A stretch of DNA of 64,000 bases from JBIYSM02 sp044759095 (GCF_044759095.2 NZ_JBIYSM020000022.1:4540-68539); one strand, 5' to 3'. Shown: positions 9,200 through 18,845, counted from the stretch's first letter. Notes: a model not told the origin generated them from the sequence alone. Made by a program: numbers and translations.

Positions 9200-9658
9200 A
9201 TGCAAAAAGTAATAGACGAATACGCCCAAGGTTACGAACGGCTCCTTGCGGCCATCAGCGGCTTGAACGAAGAGCAGATGCGCTTTCAGCCGGCACCCGG
9301 CAAATGGAGCATTCACGAAATCATCGTGCACATGGCCGACGCCGAGGTTGTCGGGATTCACCGGTTAAAGAAGGTTCTGGCCGAGCACGAGCCGATGCTG
9401 ACCGCCTATGATCAGGACGCGTGGGCCGTCCGCCTGGGCTACGATGAGCTGGACGCGGAGCAGTATCTGCAGCTGTTCAAGCTACTTCGGGAGAGCTTTC
9501 TACCGGTATTGGGCAAGGTGACGGAAGACGATTGGAAGCGGGTTGGCATTCACTCCGAAGCCGGTCCGCTTACGTTTGGTCAACTGCTGCAAAAGTACGT
9601 TGACCACGTCCGGGATCACCTGCAGCAAATTGAGCGGGTGAAAGCGGCGATGAGGTGA
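9200..9658 (+). CDS. DinB superfamily protein
   Basis: A 152-aa four-helix-bundle type protein. The start at 9200 is preceded by GGAGGTGAAGGG. The DinB/YfiT pattern is present: FQPAPGKWSIHEIIVHMAD near the N-terminus and a C-terminal HVRDHLQQIERV, which give the usual metal-binding His triad. Members include thiol transferases dependent on bacillithiol or similar cofactors, but many have no known activity. It lies 27 bp after the PqqB-like gene in the same orientation. Confidence 0.85.
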   Translation: MQKVIDEYAQGYERLLAAISGLNEEQMRFQPAPGKWSIHEIIVHMADAEVVGIHRLKKVLAEHEPMLTAYDQDAWAVRLGYDELDAEQYLQLFKLLRESFLPVLGKVTEDDWKRVGIHSEAGPLTFGQLLQKYVDHVRDHLQQIERVKAAMR

Positions 9659-9728
9659 TGGGGGACAGATGAGCAGGCTGTATGTGGTCCGGCACAGTTG
9701 GGGAAGTAGGGAGTGGATTTTTTCACAG

Positions 9729-9768
9729 CAAAAAAAGAAGTCGGGTTTTATCCCGACTTCTTTTTCTA
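9729..9768. terminator. Bidirectional terminator between dinB-like gene and rpsD
   Basis: A-rich sequence, AGAAGTCGGG-TTTTAT-CCCGACTTCT, then a T-run. Both strands have a stem followed by U-rich sequence, as expected between converging genes. Confidence 0.9.
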
Positions 9769-9776
9769 TCAACAGA

Positions 9777-10373
9777 TTAACGGCTGTAGAACTCAACAAT
9801 CAGTTTCTCGTTGATTTCTGCAGGCATCTCTTCACGGTCTGGCAGGCGGTTGAACGTACCTTCCATCGCGGCGTCGTTGACAGTGAGGTAGTTCGGCAGG
9901 AAGTTGCGAGCTTCCAGGGATTCCTTGATGATGGCCAAGCCGCGGGATTTCTCGCGAACGCTGATCACGTCACCCGGTTGTACGCGGTAGGAAGGAATGT
10001 TAACCTTCTTGCCGTTTACGAGGAAGTGACCGTGGTTTACCAGTTGGCGAGCAGCCGGACGAGTCGGTGCAAAGCCCATGCGGTACACGACGTTGTCCAG
10101 ACGGGATTCCAGCAGTTTCATGAAGTTTTCGCCCAAAACGCCGGCCAGTTTGGAAGCTTGCTCGAATGTGCGGCGGAATTGCTTCTCGCTCACGCCGAAC
10201 ATGTGGCGCAGTTTTTGTTTTTCTTGCAATTGAACGCCATATTCGCTCAGCTTGCGGCGGTTGTGGCCGTGTTGTCCCGGCGGGAAGTTGCGTTTAATGT
10301 CCTTGCCAGTGCCATCGAGGGAGATACCCAGACGACGAGCCAGTTTGTGACGTGGTCCTGTGTAACGTGCCAT
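9777..10373 (-). CDS. rpsD: 30S ribosomal protein S4
   Basis: A 198-aa protein beginning MARYTGPRHKLARRLG, with the S4 RNA-binding domain at about 90-155 (LESRLDNVVYRMGFAPTRPAARQLVNHGHF). It is the primary 16S-binding protein that starts assembly of the small subunit body. The start at 10373 follows AAAGGAGA and gives the normal N-terminus; upstream in-frame codons belong to the leader. In B. subtilis rpsD is monocistronic and represses its own translation or expression through the leader. Its place near tyrS and a GAF-GGDEF gene matches B. subtilis order. Confidence 0.97.
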   Translation of the reverse strand: MARYTGPRHKLARRLGISLDGTGKDIKRNFPPGQHGHNRRKLSEYGVQLQEKQKLRHMFGVSEKQFRRTFEQASKLAGVLGENFMKLLESRLDNVVYRMGFAPTRPAARQLVNHGHFLVNGKKVNIPSYRVQPGDVISVREKSRGLAIIKESLEARNFLPNYLTVNDAAMEGTFNRLPDREEMPAEINEKLIVEFYSR

Positions 10374-10570
10374 GAATTCAGTCTCCTTTAATGTAGATTC
10401 GCAGGTGTTTACTTCCGAAAGGCTAGTTCCGTCTTTACCTACACGAACTTCGGACGGTAGCGTTTCCGCATCGTGCTCCTCCACAGGGATTCAGCCGCTG
10501 CCTGCAAGGGACGTAACTAAGAGGGTTAACCTTCCGTTTTTACCTACAATCAATGCTACCCTGTACACAT
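10374..10570 (-). promoter_or_regulatory. rpsD 5' leader (probable S4 autoregulatory RNA)
   Basis: About 200 nt of untranslated leader separate the promoter from rpsD, far more than needed for ribosome loading. It contains several potential stems. Long S4-binding leaders are known for rpsD in Bacillus, but I have not matched this one to the published structure. Confidence 0.5.
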
Positions 10571-10579
10571 ACATTCAAT

Positions 10580-10607
10580 ATTATAAGGCTGGGTACGAGA
10601 AAGTCAA
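10580..10607 (-). promoter_or_regulatory. Sigma-A promoter of rpsD
   Basis: On the minus strand TTGACT and TATAAT are separated by 16 bp. The -35 ends only 5 bp past the stop codon of the upstream YcdB-like gene. Confidence 0.8.
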
Positions 10608-10611
10608 CTGT

Positions 10612-12888
10612 TTAGTAGTAGATTCTTCTCTCTTCCAGATCGCTCCGTTTTTCAAGGAAGCGGGCAAAGGCGACGGCAGCGTCCGCGCGGGAGACGGTAG
10701 TTTGTGGCTGGAAGCGTTGATTCTCCGTCGGCATGATGTTGAGCGAAGAGACGATCACGATGGCGCCGCGAGCCTTGCTGCTGCCAATGTCAGTCAAATC
10801 GCTTTGGAACATGTCGGAGTGCTGGGCAAGCTTGCGATACCCCAGTCCGCGTACGAGCATATCGGCCAACTCTTCCCGCGTGATCGCTTCCTCCGGTTTC
10901 AATGTTGTCGCTGCTTTGTCCAGGATCCCCCGGTCTACGGCTGCTTCAACGGCGGGGAAGTAGCGGGAACCGTTTGTCACATCATGGAACGTAGCCTTGC
11001 GCCCTTCAGGCCAATCCGGGAAGTAACGCCCATTGTTCAGGGCGATCATCAGCATTTCAATCATCTCGCCGCGGGTGATCGGGCGTTGGGGCATCAGCTT
11101 GCCGTCAATCGGCGAGATGGCATCGTATTCGTACATCAGCATCAGTTCTTTTTCCGCAGGATGGCCTGCGATGTCGGCCGGAGTGGAGCGATGCAGCGTT
11201 ACCGGGTTGCCGCTGGCCTGATTGCGCCACTCGCCGCTGATCGCATCCAACACGTACGGCTGCTCGGACGGAGTCACGGACGCACGGTATACCAGCTTCG
11301 CCTCGCGCCAAGCGACGATGCCCGCGTCACCCTGTTTCGCTTTAGCTGCTTCTTCCGGTTTCAATGGTGTCAAAGCGTAGATCAGTTCCACCTCGGCTTC
11401 TTTCAGCCAGGAAGAGACGGCTTCTTTCGGGGACAAATGCTTCGGCAGCTGGGACGGGTACGTTTCCTTGCCCAAATCGACGTTGTAGGAGAGGAGTTCG
11501 CCGCTGTCCGCGTCAAAGCTGATGTGGGCTGACCCGGTCGCCGTGGCAATGCCGTTTAGAAACCGCTTGAACGAAAAGCCGTAGCGCGGGTAATCGGGAT
11601 CGTACGGCTGGTTTGGCTGCGGATCCGTCAGGTAGAGCTGATCTGCCAAACCTGGCGTCCATTTGCGGATTGTTTCCATCGCTTTTCCCTTTAATTCGTC
11701 AGGGGAGGTTTTCTTGCTGCCGCTGCTCTTCGTCTGATCATACGATTTTTCCATGTTGAAGCTGTAGATGTCGCCGTTCTGCGCATCGAGGGCGATGAAC
11801 AGGAAGCCGGGCCGCTGCTTCGGATCTTTCCGTTCAAACTCCAGATTCCAGATGGAGCGGCTGCCGCGGTAATCATTTTCGTTGTAGTGAGCCCCGCGCA
11901 GGCGGTAATCCGAAAGACCAAACAGCTTCTGCGCCAATTTTACCGCATCGTCCTGGCCGAGCGCCCGGCCGGAGTGGATGGGAGGCAGTTTCTTGCTGCT
12001 CACACGTTGAGGTTCCTGCGTCTCGTCGCGCGGCATGAGCGTGAGCGTCAGCAGCTTGCCCGTTTCCGAATCCAAGTAGAAATCAAACGGGTTGGCGTAA
12101 GCGAGGAACGGCGTCAGATCATTCTGCCCCTTCCGTTCCCATGGCAGAAAATAAGACAATCCGGCCGTCGTTTTCGATTGGAAAAGGGCAGCCGCCTCGT
12201 CTTTGGAGATGACGTTTTTCGGCTGTTCGAACGAAATTCGGTCGTCCCAGTTAAGCGAATAGCTGGTTACCTGCCCGGAGCCGTTTACCACGATATCGGC
12301 GCTGTTCTCCGGGAACAAGACCCCGTCGACCACTCGGACAAAGTGGAAGTGGTAGAACACAACCGGGCCGAGAGGGGTTTTTTGCACGGGCATGTCCCGT
12401 GCATGCAGACGGGTTTCCGCCGCTTTCGCCGGAACGTACTGGGCGAGGAACTGTTCCGCCTTTTTTTGCGCGTCGCCGTAAGAAAAACGGGCGGCATACG
12501 GCGGCGTAGCCGGCTGCTGTTCATAAAAGGAATACGACGTGATTTCCCCTGTGTCGGCGTTGACGCCAACGCTGTAGGAAAGGTCTACCGTTTCGTTCGC
12601 CTTGCCTTTTACCACCCAGTTATAGGACCACTCGGGAAACGGCCGCCAAGGGTCAGCGGAGCGGAAGGAAGTGTTGGTCAGCTCCAATCCGGATGGAACC
12701 AGCCGGTTTGCGATCGCCAGCGCTTGTTCCTTGGACAGCTTCGCCTGGGCAGTCTGAACAGGAAGCGGCTTGACAGAGATGCCCGTGGGAAGAGGCAAGG
12801 TTTGCGATGCTGCAGCGGCGTAGGCGGGAGGCAGAAGCAGCGCTGCGGATAAGACGAGGATACCGGAACGTTTGATCATGGGATGCAT
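10612..12888 (-). CDS. Secreted YcdB/YcdC-domain protein with C-terminal SLH domains
   Basis: A 758-aa exported protein. A signal peptide covers about 1-27 (ILVLSAALLLPPAYAAAAS). Repeated YcdB/YcdC-type units follow (ALAIANRLVP...WSYNWVVKG; YGDAQKKAEQFLAQYVP; AVKLAQKLFG), resembling PepSY-like alternating helix-strand modules with phrases such as DADTGEI and DSETGKLLTL. The last 180 residues hold S-layer homology repeats (RPITRGEMIEMLMIAL, ITREELADMLVRGLGY, TVSRADAAVAFARFL), which should anchor it to the cell wall polymer. The function is unknown. The ATG at 12888 follows GGAGGG by 8 nt. Confidence 0.85.
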   Translation of the reverse strand: MHPMIKRSGILVLSAALLLPPAYAAAASQTLPLPTGISVKPLPVQTAQAKLSKEQALAIANRLVPSGLELTNTSFRSADPWRPFPEWSYNWVVKGKANETVDLSYSVGVNADTGEITSYSFYEQQPATPPYAARFSYGDAQKKAEQFLAQYVPAKAAETRLHARDMPVQKTPLGPVVFYHFHFVRVVDGVLFPENSADIVVNGSGQVTSYSLNWDDRISFEQPKNVISKDEAAALFQSKTTAGLSYFLPWERKGQNDLTPFLAYANPFDFYLDSETGKLLTLTLMPRDETQEPQRVSSKKLPPIHSGRALGQDDAVKLAQKLFGLSDYRLRGAHYNENDYRGSRSIWNLEFERKDPKQRPGFLFIALDAQNGDIYSFNMEKSYDQTKSSGSKKTSPDELKGKAMETIRKWTPGLADQLYLTDPQPNQPYDPDYPRYGFSFKRFLNGIATATGSAHISFDADSGELLSYNVDLGKETYPSQLPKHLSPKEAVSSWLKEAEVELIYALTPLKPEEAAKAKQGDAGIVAWREAKLVYRASVTPSEQPYVLDAISGEWRNQASGNPVTLHRSTPADIAGHPAEKELMLMYEYDAISPIDGKLMPQRPITRGEMIEMLMIALNNGRYFPDWPEGRKATFHDVTNGSRYFPAVEAAVDRGILDKAATTLKPEEAITREELADMLVRGLGYRKLAQHSDMFQSDLTDIGSSKARGAIVIVSSLNIMPTENQRFQPQTTVSRADAAVAFARFLEKRSDLEERRIYY

Positions 12889-13097
12889 ATAAAAATCCCT
12901 CCATTGGGAAGATTTGAAAGACGTTCACTTGCAAAGACGCAGGGAGAGGGAGGGACGTTTCAGGAAGTCCGAAGAAAAAAGCAAGATCCTGGAAAGCGGG
13001 AATTTTGTCCGGCCGCCTGCAAACCATATGGCAATACACTCGGCCATCCCTTATAATAGTTAGTACTTGAAAAAATCGGTTGGGAGGACAAAAAGAT

Positions 13098-13679
13098 TTG
13101 AACACAATCCTCTACCTGATTCGTCACGGAGAAACGGACTGGAATCAGTCCAAACGGATTCAAGGACACAGTGACATCCATTTGAATCACCGGGGTGTGC
13201 AGCAGGCAGCCCAATTAGCGAAGCGTTTCGAAGGAAAGCGAATTCACGCCGTCTATTCCAGCGATTTGAGCCGCGCTCGGGAAACGGCCCGCGGCATTGC
13301 CGAGCTCATGGCGTGCCCTGTCTCTTCCCTGCCCGGATTGCGGGAGCGCTGCTACGGAGAGTGGGAGGGCCTGACCTATGAGGAGATTCAGGAGCGTTTC
13401 CGGAACAGGGATGAAGCATCCTGCGGAATCGAAAGCTTTGAAGAGATGCAGCAGCGCGCAGTTTCGGCGCTCACTGAACTGGCTTTGAGGCATCCCGGAC
13501 AAACCGTTGCCGTCGTTTCCCACGGAGGCTTTATTAATTCCTTTTTGCATTACGTGACGAATGGAGAACAAGGGACCGGCAAAACCCGGATTGACAATAC
13601 GGGTGTCAGCACGTTCCGCTTCGTGCAGGATCGTTGGGAAGTGCTGCAGGTCAATAATACTGACCATTTGGAAAAATGA
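13098..13679 (+). CDS. Histidine phosphatase family protein (phosphoglycerate mutase-like)
   Basis: A 193-aa protein with LIRHGETDWNQSKRIQGHSDI at its start (catalytic RHG His), SDLSRARETA, a central GLRERCYGEWEGLTYEE and the second catalytic His in VVSHGGFINSFL. This is the branch-1 histidine phosphatase fold; the closest everyday labels are alpha-ribazole phosphatase or a broad phosphoglycerate-mutase-like phosphatase, and the sequence does not separate them. No cobalamin genes are nearby. The TTG at 13098 has GGGAGG 10 nt upstream; the TTG at 13080 would overlap that site. Confidence 0.87.
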   Translation: MNTILYLIRHGETDWNQSKRIQGHSDIHLNHRGVQQAAQLAKRFEGKRIHAVYSSDLSRARETARGIAELMACPVSSLPGLRERCYGEWEGLTYEEIQERFRNRDEASCGIESFEEMQQRAVSALTELALRHPGQTVAVVSHGGFINSFLHYVTNGEQGTGKTRIDNTGVSTFRFVQDRWEVLQVNNTDHLEK

Positions 13680-13706
13680 GAAAAGGAGAGAGAGGGAGTA
13701 TTTTTC

Positions 13707-15959
13707 GTGTCAAGCAAAATGCTGGGTAAATTAGAAACCGTTTTTTCCTATACAGCCCACTTTTTATTGCAGTCCTGGCCGGAAAATCGCCCCGGTCTCT
13801 TTTTCTTGACGGATTCGGCAGGCTGTTTGGTCAACTCGAACTGCATGCAAATCGGCCAAACCTGGACGCCTGACGGTTTTGTCTTCCAACCGGGAGAATC
13901 CATCGTGAACGATCACTCTTCTCCTGTTTCTCTTGCCTTGGCGACGGGAGAAATCGTGGTGAAAGAGTGGACAGGCGCTGCGGTATGGGGAGCGTTCCCG
14001 CTAAAGGAGCGGGACGGGCGGATTCGGGCCGTCATCGGGCTTGTTGCGCCCAAGGCGGAGATCGACTTTGATCTCGCGTCCTACATGAAGGGGCTGGAAC
14101 CGCTGATCCGGATGGGTTACGATGCCTACATGCAGCACGCGATCGGCGAAATCGTGATGAATGTCAATCGTTATGATCGTTCACGGGACTTGATTCAAAG
14201 TCTGATCACGCAAATTTCTGAAATAATTGATAAAGGGTTCTGCTCAGCTGTCACGCTGTCGGATAAAGGAACACTGATTCCCCAGGAGAGCTTCACCACG
14301 GAAAGATGCGACCCGAGTGAAGCTCACATTGCGCAGCTGGTTGCCCGCTTGGTCGACGAGGAAGTCAAACCGTCGGTACTGGACGGCAACCGAACCGTCA
14401 TTTTCCCCATCTCTTGTGAAAACAAGCATTTGTACGCGCTTTTTCTCCATCTTCCTCCTGATGAAACGGATTGTGTATACGATGAGCGGGATGTCGCCTT
14501 TTTACAGGAGATCGGCGAGAAGGCAAGCTATGCGTTGATGCGCTCCATGATTTCGGACGAACTGCGCCGCGATGCGAGCAAAAAGGATCTGTTGTACCAG
14601 TTGACCGCCAAGATCCAAGCGTCCATCGACGTCAACGATGTTCTCGAGGAGATTGTGAAGAGTATCGGGCATCTGTACCCGTATTTTGAGGTAGACCTCT
14701 ACCTTACCGTTGAGACCAATACGACGATTCCGATCAAGCCGCTCTCGTTTCAGGACGACGAATCGGACCCGAGCACGCGGGCCTATCTCGAAGGGCGTCT
14801 GATTGTTGACTACCAGGAAAAGGACGGAGCGCGGGTAGCCGTTGTGGCAGCGCCGCTCTTGGGCAAGCAAGGGATATACGGAGTGCTGCAGTTGACGTCA
14901 AACCAACTGGTAACGGTCTCAAAGAACGAGACGGACTATATCTCCATCCTGGCGGAAACGGCCGGCACGGCCTTCGAGAATGCCCAGCTCTACCAGCAGT
15001 CTCGCAATCTGATACGTGAGCTGCGGCTGATCAACGAGATGGCGCAACAGCTTAACAGCAGCTTAAACCTCAATGAGATTCTGCAGTTCGTTACGAAAAT
15101 GCTGCTGGAGACCTTTGCAGCTGAATATTGTGCGATCCTGCGCAAGCTTCCCGACAGTGACAAGCTGGTCGTCATTTCTGCTTCAGATCCCGATACCGTA
15201 GGCAAGACGGTCTCGTCGAAGGAAGCGCCGCTGGCTGACATCTTCAAAAACAAACAGGCGCTGATTCTGGCTCATCCCAGTACGGAAACCATGCCGTTTT
15301 CACTGGCTCCGTTTGCCTCGCTGATGGGGGTTCCGCTGTTGACGGAGGCGGAAGTGACAGGAGTGCTGCTGGTGTCGGATTCCCGGCTTCACTTCTTCAG
15401 CTTTGACGACTACAAGCTGCTGGAGATTTTCGGCCAGCATACCAGTTTGGCAATCACCAACGCCATGCTGCACAATGAAGTGGAGCGGATGGTGATTACG
15501 GACAATTTGACCGGGCTGTATACCCGGCGCTATCTGAATGAGTTCGTACGCACCTCTCTGGAGAATGACAGCTACGGTTCGCTGATCCTGATCGACATCG
15601 ACTACTTCAAGTCCGTCAACGACACCTACGGGCATCAGGTGGGGGATGAGGTGCTCATTCAGGTAGCCGAGTTGATACGACGCTGCATTCGCGAGTCGGA
15701 CATCGCCGCCCGTTGGGGAGGAGAAGAGCTGGCCGTCTACCTGCCGCGCGTGGACAGCATGACGGCACACGCCATTGCCGAGCGAATTCGCGCGTACGTG
15801 GAAGCAGAAACAGCACCCCGGGTCACCATTTCCTGCGGTCTGGCAAAATGGACGAGGGAGTTCTGCCACGACATGAGTGTGGAAGCCCTTTTCCATCAGG
15901 CTGACGTCGCGCTGTACGAGGCAAAAAACAAAGGCAGAAATCAAGTGATTCTAGCGTAA
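13707..15959 (+). CDS. GAF-domain diguanylate cyclase (DgcP/YtrP-like)
   Basis: A 750-aa cytoplasmic protein starting with GTG after GGAGAGAGAGGGAG. Three GAF-like regions are visible (about 30-115, 290-430 and 450-590), then a GGDEF domain (about 595-750). The active site reads GGEEL at about 671-675, and RESD at 662-665 sits exactly five residues before it, the position of the product-inhibition I-site. It should make cyclic di-GMP with feedback control. In B. subtilis the GAF-GGDEF protein DgcP lies near rpsD and refZ, as here. The HD-GYP gene at 31765 could provide the opposing activity. Confidence 0.92.
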   Translation: MSSKMLGKLETVFSYTAHFLLQSWPENRPGLFFLTDSAGCLVNSNCMQIGQTWTPDGFVFQPGESIVNDHSSPVSLALATGEIVVKEWTGAAVWGAFPLKERDGRIRAVIGLVAPKAEIDFDLASYMKGLEPLIRMGYDAYMQHAIGEIVMNVNRYDRSRDLIQSLITQISEIIDKGFCSAVTLSDKGTLIPQESFTTERCDPSEAHIAQLVARLVDEEVKPSVLDGNRTVIFPISCENKHLYALFLHLPPDETDCVYDERDVAFLQEIGEKASYALMRSMISDELRRDASKKDLLYQLTAKIQASIDVNDVLEEIVKSIGHLYPYFEVDLYLTVETNTTIPIKPLSFQDDESDPSTRAYLEGRLIVDYQEKDGARVAVVAAPLLGKQGIYGVLQLTSNQLVTVSKNETDYISILAETAGTAFENAQLYQQSRNLIRELRLINEMAQQLNSSLNLNEILQFVTKMLLETFAAEYCAILRKLPDSDKLVVISASDPDTVGKTVSSKEAPLADIFKNKQALILAHPSTETMPFSLAPFASLMGVPLLTEAEVTGVLLVSDSRLHFFSFDDYKLLEIFGQHTSLAITNAMLHNEVERMVITDNLTGLYTRRYLNEFVRTSLENDSYGSLILIDIDYFKSVNDTYGHQVGDEVLIQVAELIRRCIRESDIAARWGGEELAVYLPRVDSMTAHAIAERIRAYVEAETAPRVTISCGLAKWTREFCHDMSVEALFHQADVALYEAKNKGRNQVILA

Positions 15960-15960
15960 G

Positions 15961-15986
15961 GAGCCGGTACAGGCTCTTTTCTTTTC
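15961..15986 (+). terminator. Terminator of the GGDEF gene
   Basis: GAGCC-GGTACA-GGCTC followed by TTTTCTTTTC, immediately after the stop codon. Confidence 0.8.
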
Positions 15987-16020
15987 TTGAGAAGCCAACG
16001 ATCAGACAGGAGGAGCAATC

Positions 16021-17016
16021 ATGGAGAACCAGGGAAAATACGATACAGCGAAGCAGGTGGCAGAGGGCGTCTATCAGATACAGATTCCTACTCCGTTTTC
16101 AGTCGGACCCGTCAACGTCTACCTCGTGGAAGGAGAACAACTGACGCTGATTGATGCGGGACCGCTGACGGAGGAGGCGTGGACCGCATTGACGGATGGA
16201 TTGGAATCGATCGGCTATCGGGTGGAGGATATCAGGCAGCTGGTGCTGACTCATCACCACGTGGACCACTGCGGACTTCTCGAACGGGTGAGAAAGGCGT
16301 CGGGAGCCAAAATCTTCTCCCATCCGCTGGCCGTTCCGTACGTGGAGCTCCACGAGTCGTTCCTCGGCTTTCACGACCGTTTTTTCCTCGATCTGTACAG
16401 AGAGAGCGGAGTGCCGGAAGAAAAATTGTCGATTATCCGGAAGTTTCACAAATTGATGATGACGTTTTCGGAGCGGAGCCGAATAGACGGGTTGTTAAAG
16501 CATGAAAAGCCGGTTCCCCATCTGCCGGAGTGGCAGGTGTTGTATACGCCGGGCCATTCGCAAAGCCATCTCTCGCTGTATCGGGCGAAAGATCGGGTGA
16601 TGATCGCCGGCGACCATATCATCAAGCACATTTCCTCAAACGCTTTCATCGAACCGCCGCGGGACCAGTCCCGTTCCCGGCCGCTTACGCTGGTACAATA
16701 TCGGACAGCCCTGCAGATGTGTGCGGACATGGAAATCGATCTCGTTCTCTCCGGGCACGGAGACCCGGTCCACAACCACCGCGAGCTGATTCTGCAGCGT
16801 CTGCAGAAGAACTGGGAGCGGACGGATACGCTGCGCCGCCTGCTGGCGGACGGTGAAAAGTCTGCCTTCGAATTGACGGCGCTGCTGTTTCCGACGCTGT
16901 ATGAGAAGGAACTCCCGCTCACCCTTTCTGAGACGCTGGGACATATTGACCTGCTGCTGATCCTGCACCAGCTGGAGATAAAGGAAAGGGACGGAGTGCT
17001 GTACTATTCGCTGTAA
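16021..17016 (+). CDS. MBL-fold hydrolase with C-terminal winged-helix domain (LACTB2-like)
   Basis: A 331-aa protein with the metal-binding motif THHHVDHCG (HxHxDH) at about 78-83, further ligands in TPGHSQSHLSLY and LSGHGDPVHNH, and ADHIIKH-like GDHIIKH. The final 70 residues form a winged-helix region typical of LACTB2-like enzymes. Relatives include thioesterases, endoribonucleases and glyoxalase II-like hydrolases, so the substrate cannot be named. The ATG follows AGGAGGAGCAATC. Confidence 0.87.
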   Translation: MENQGKYDTAKQVAEGVYQIQIPTPFSVGPVNVYLVEGEQLTLIDAGPLTEEAWTALTDGLESIGYRVEDIRQLVLTHHHVDHCGLLERVRKASGAKIFSHPLAVPYVELHESFLGFHDRFFLDLYRESGVPEEKLSIIRKFHKLMMTFSERSRIDGLLKHEKPVPHLPEWQVLYTPGHSQSHLSLYRAKDRVMIAGDHIIKHISSNAFIEPPRDQSRSRPLTLVQYRTALQMCADMEIDLVLSGHGDPVHNHRELILQRLQKNWERTDTLRRLLADGEKSAFELTALLFPTLYEKELPLTLSETLGHIDLLLILHQLEIKERDGVLYYSL

Positions 17017-17088
17017 TCTCTCCCGCTGAAAGCAGAATAAGCCTTTTCTTCCTCGGAAACCCTAAAGGCGACGAGGAGGAATGCACAG

Positions 17089-17961
17089 ATGCGTAAACTT
17101 TGGACTCTTTTCACCGGCACCTTGTTGATTGCGTCACTTACCGGGTGTAATCAAATGGGGCAAAATGCGCAGGATGCGGATGCCGCCTATGCTCAAATTC
17201 GCGACCGCTTTCAGGAGCAGCAAGCGTTTTCCTTTTACGGACGAACCAAATTGCTGACGGGCGACACCGCCAATGGCAACGTCGTGAATTTCTCCGGGCA
17301 GAAACAGGGCGATGATCTGTTGATGAACGTAAAACTGTCGTTTCCCGAACGGAAGCGAGTCGACTCCATGTCGATTTTGGCAAAAGGCCAAAAGCTGTAC
17401 GCCAGGTCGGGCGACAGGCAGGGCTGGCGCATCGTCGACGGACGGGACGGATCTCTAAGGCAAGAGTTGAACAACTGGAATCCCTCTTTCAACTTTCAGC
17501 AGATGAACGAGATGAAAGCAAGTGTAGTTACGGAGGTCGATCGAAATCCGGAGGACAACCTCCAGGCTGTGCGGGTTTTGTTCGATTCCACGAAACTGAA
17601 GAACTGGCTCTCCCAGCAAATGAAGGAGCAGACCGGCACGCAGATCCAAACCGTCCATTCGCCTCGACTGAAGCTGGCGATGACACTGTCAGACGGCGAC
17701 TGGAAAAATCGCAGGCCGGGTATGACCGTCCAGGCAACCGAGCCCAACATCGACCAGATCATTGACCAGATGGAACTGGAGGCGGAGTGTTCGATCTATT
17801 ACGACCAAACGACCATGCTTCCCACCAGTACGGTCATGTCGATCCGCTCCCAGTACGATCTGAACAACCAGCGCGTGCAGGAGCACTCACAAGTGGAAAC
17901 CTTTTTGCAGGACTACGGCCAGGTTCGGCCGCTGCCCGATCCCATGTCCAACCGGCCATAA
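17089..17961 (+). CDS. Predicted lipoprotein, function unknown
   Basis: A 290-aa protein with a type II signal peptide: basic start MRKLW, hydrophobic core, lipobox LTGC with the lipidated Cys at 20. The mature part (about residues 40-270) resembles the LolA-like half-barrel class of Bacillota lipoproteins (FSFYGRTKLLTGD ... LLMNVKLSFPERK ... KLYARSGDRQGWRIVDG), which I infer from strand pattern only. It should sit on the outer face of the membrane. The start follows GAGGAGGAATGCACAG. Confidence 0.75.
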   Translation: MRKLWTLFTGTLLIASLTGCNQMGQNAQDADAAYAQIRDRFQEQQAFSFYGRTKLLTGDTANGNVVNFSGQKQGDDLLMNVKLSFPERKRVDSMSILAKGQKLYARSGDRQGWRIVDGRDGSLRQELNNWNPSFNFQQMNEMKASVVTEVDRNPEDNLQAVRVLFDSTKLKNWLSQQMKEQTGTQIQTVHSPRLKLAMTLSDGDWKNRRPGMTVQATEPNIDQIIDQMELEAECSIYYDQTTMLPTSTVMSIRSQYDLNNQRVQEHSQVETFLQDYGQVRPLPDPMSNRP

Positions 17962-17976
17962 CTTCTGGCATAGGAG

Positions 17977-18033
17977 GAAAAAAGCGTTCGTTACCGAAGC
18001 CTTGTTCACGGAGCGAACGCTTTTTTTGCAGAT
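17977..18033. terminator. Bidirectional terminator
   Basis: AAAAAAGCGTTCG and CGAACGCTTTTTTT form the stem, with a long loop. It closes the lipoprotein gene and, read on the minus strand, overlaps the last codons and TGA stop of the EEP-family gene. Confidence 0.8.
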
Positions 18034-18845
18034 ATCGGCAGTTCCAATTGAAGGGTAACGGGGTAGTGATCGGAACGTCCCGTCATGGGTGAATAGGCCT
18101 GCACAAAGGTCAAATCATGCGACAGAAAGATGTGGTCGATCATTCCGTAGGTGCTTCGGCCGCTTACGGTGACAAGCTCTTGCTTGCGCCGGAACAGGGG
18201 ATCCTGAAAGAAAGCGCGCAGCGGTGCGAGCAGCGGATCAGCTGCACGGGTATTGAAATCGCCCAGCAGAACAGCTGCCCTGTTATCTTTGGTGTGCAAG
18301 TATTCGCGCAAATATTGCAACTGTTCGATACGTTCTGACTTTTTCAGGCCCAGGTGGGTGGTGTAGACGTGAAAAGGCGAACCGTTCACATCAATCACAA
18401 CGTCCAACAAACTGCGCGGCTCCAGAAAAAACGGCAGCGGAATCACCCGGGAGGAGAGAATGGGGCGGTTGCTGAGCAGGGCGTTGCCATACGTTCCTAT
18501 CAAAAAGTTGATGGAGGGAGCGTACACGTAGTTCATCTGCAAGTGCTGCGCGATGGTTTTGGCCTGATTGACAAACCCGGAGCGCGGCAGGCGATTGTCC
18601 ACTTCCTGCAGGGCGATAATATCCGCGCCGAGCTTCCCCAGCTCTTCGGCAATCGCAATCGGGTCGGCCTCCCCCTCGTTGTCGCGGCATCCGCGGATGT
18701 TGTAGGTAACCACCGTAAGCGCAGAATCGTCATACTTTTTAGACATGTATAGAGATGCTTCGACGTTTTCCAACTCAATGCGGCCCTGCCAGAAGTACAA
18801 AAACGCAGTGAGTAGCGGAATCAGGATTTTCAGTATTTGGCGCAT
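18006..18845 (-). CDS. Membrane-anchored endonuclease/exonuclease/phosphatase family protein
   Basis: About 279 aa. An N-terminal membrane segment (ILKILIPLLTAFLYFWQG) is followed by the EEP domain: TYNIRGC, IIALQEVD with catalytic Glu, YTTHLGLKKSERIEQL, LLGDFNTRAADPL, and the final SDHYPVTLQLELP. The metal and catalytic positions are all present. Members cleave phosphodiester or sphingomyelin-type bonds; substrate is unknown. The active domain should face outside if the N-terminus acts as a signal anchor. The last residues are encoded within the shared terminator stem. Confidence 0.87.
   Translation of the reverse strand: MRQILKILIPLLTAFLYFWQGRIELENVEASLYMSKKYDDSALTVVTYNIRGCRDNEGEADPIAIAEELGKLGADIIALQEVDNRLPRSGFVNQAKTIAQHLQMNYVYAPSINFLIGTYGNALLSNRPILSSRVIPLPFFLEPRSLLDVVIDVNGSPFHVYTTHLGLKKSERIEQLQYLREYLHTKDNRAAVLLGDFNTRAADPLLAPLRAFFQDPLFRRKQELVTVSGRSTYGMIDHIFLSHDLTFVQAYSPMTGRSDHYPVTLQLELPISAKKAFAP

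Noticed and set aside
9669..9720. Short histidine-phosphatase-like start (LYVVRHS) after the DinB gene
   Set aside because: Only a few residues match and the frame runs into the terminator; too short to call a remnant.
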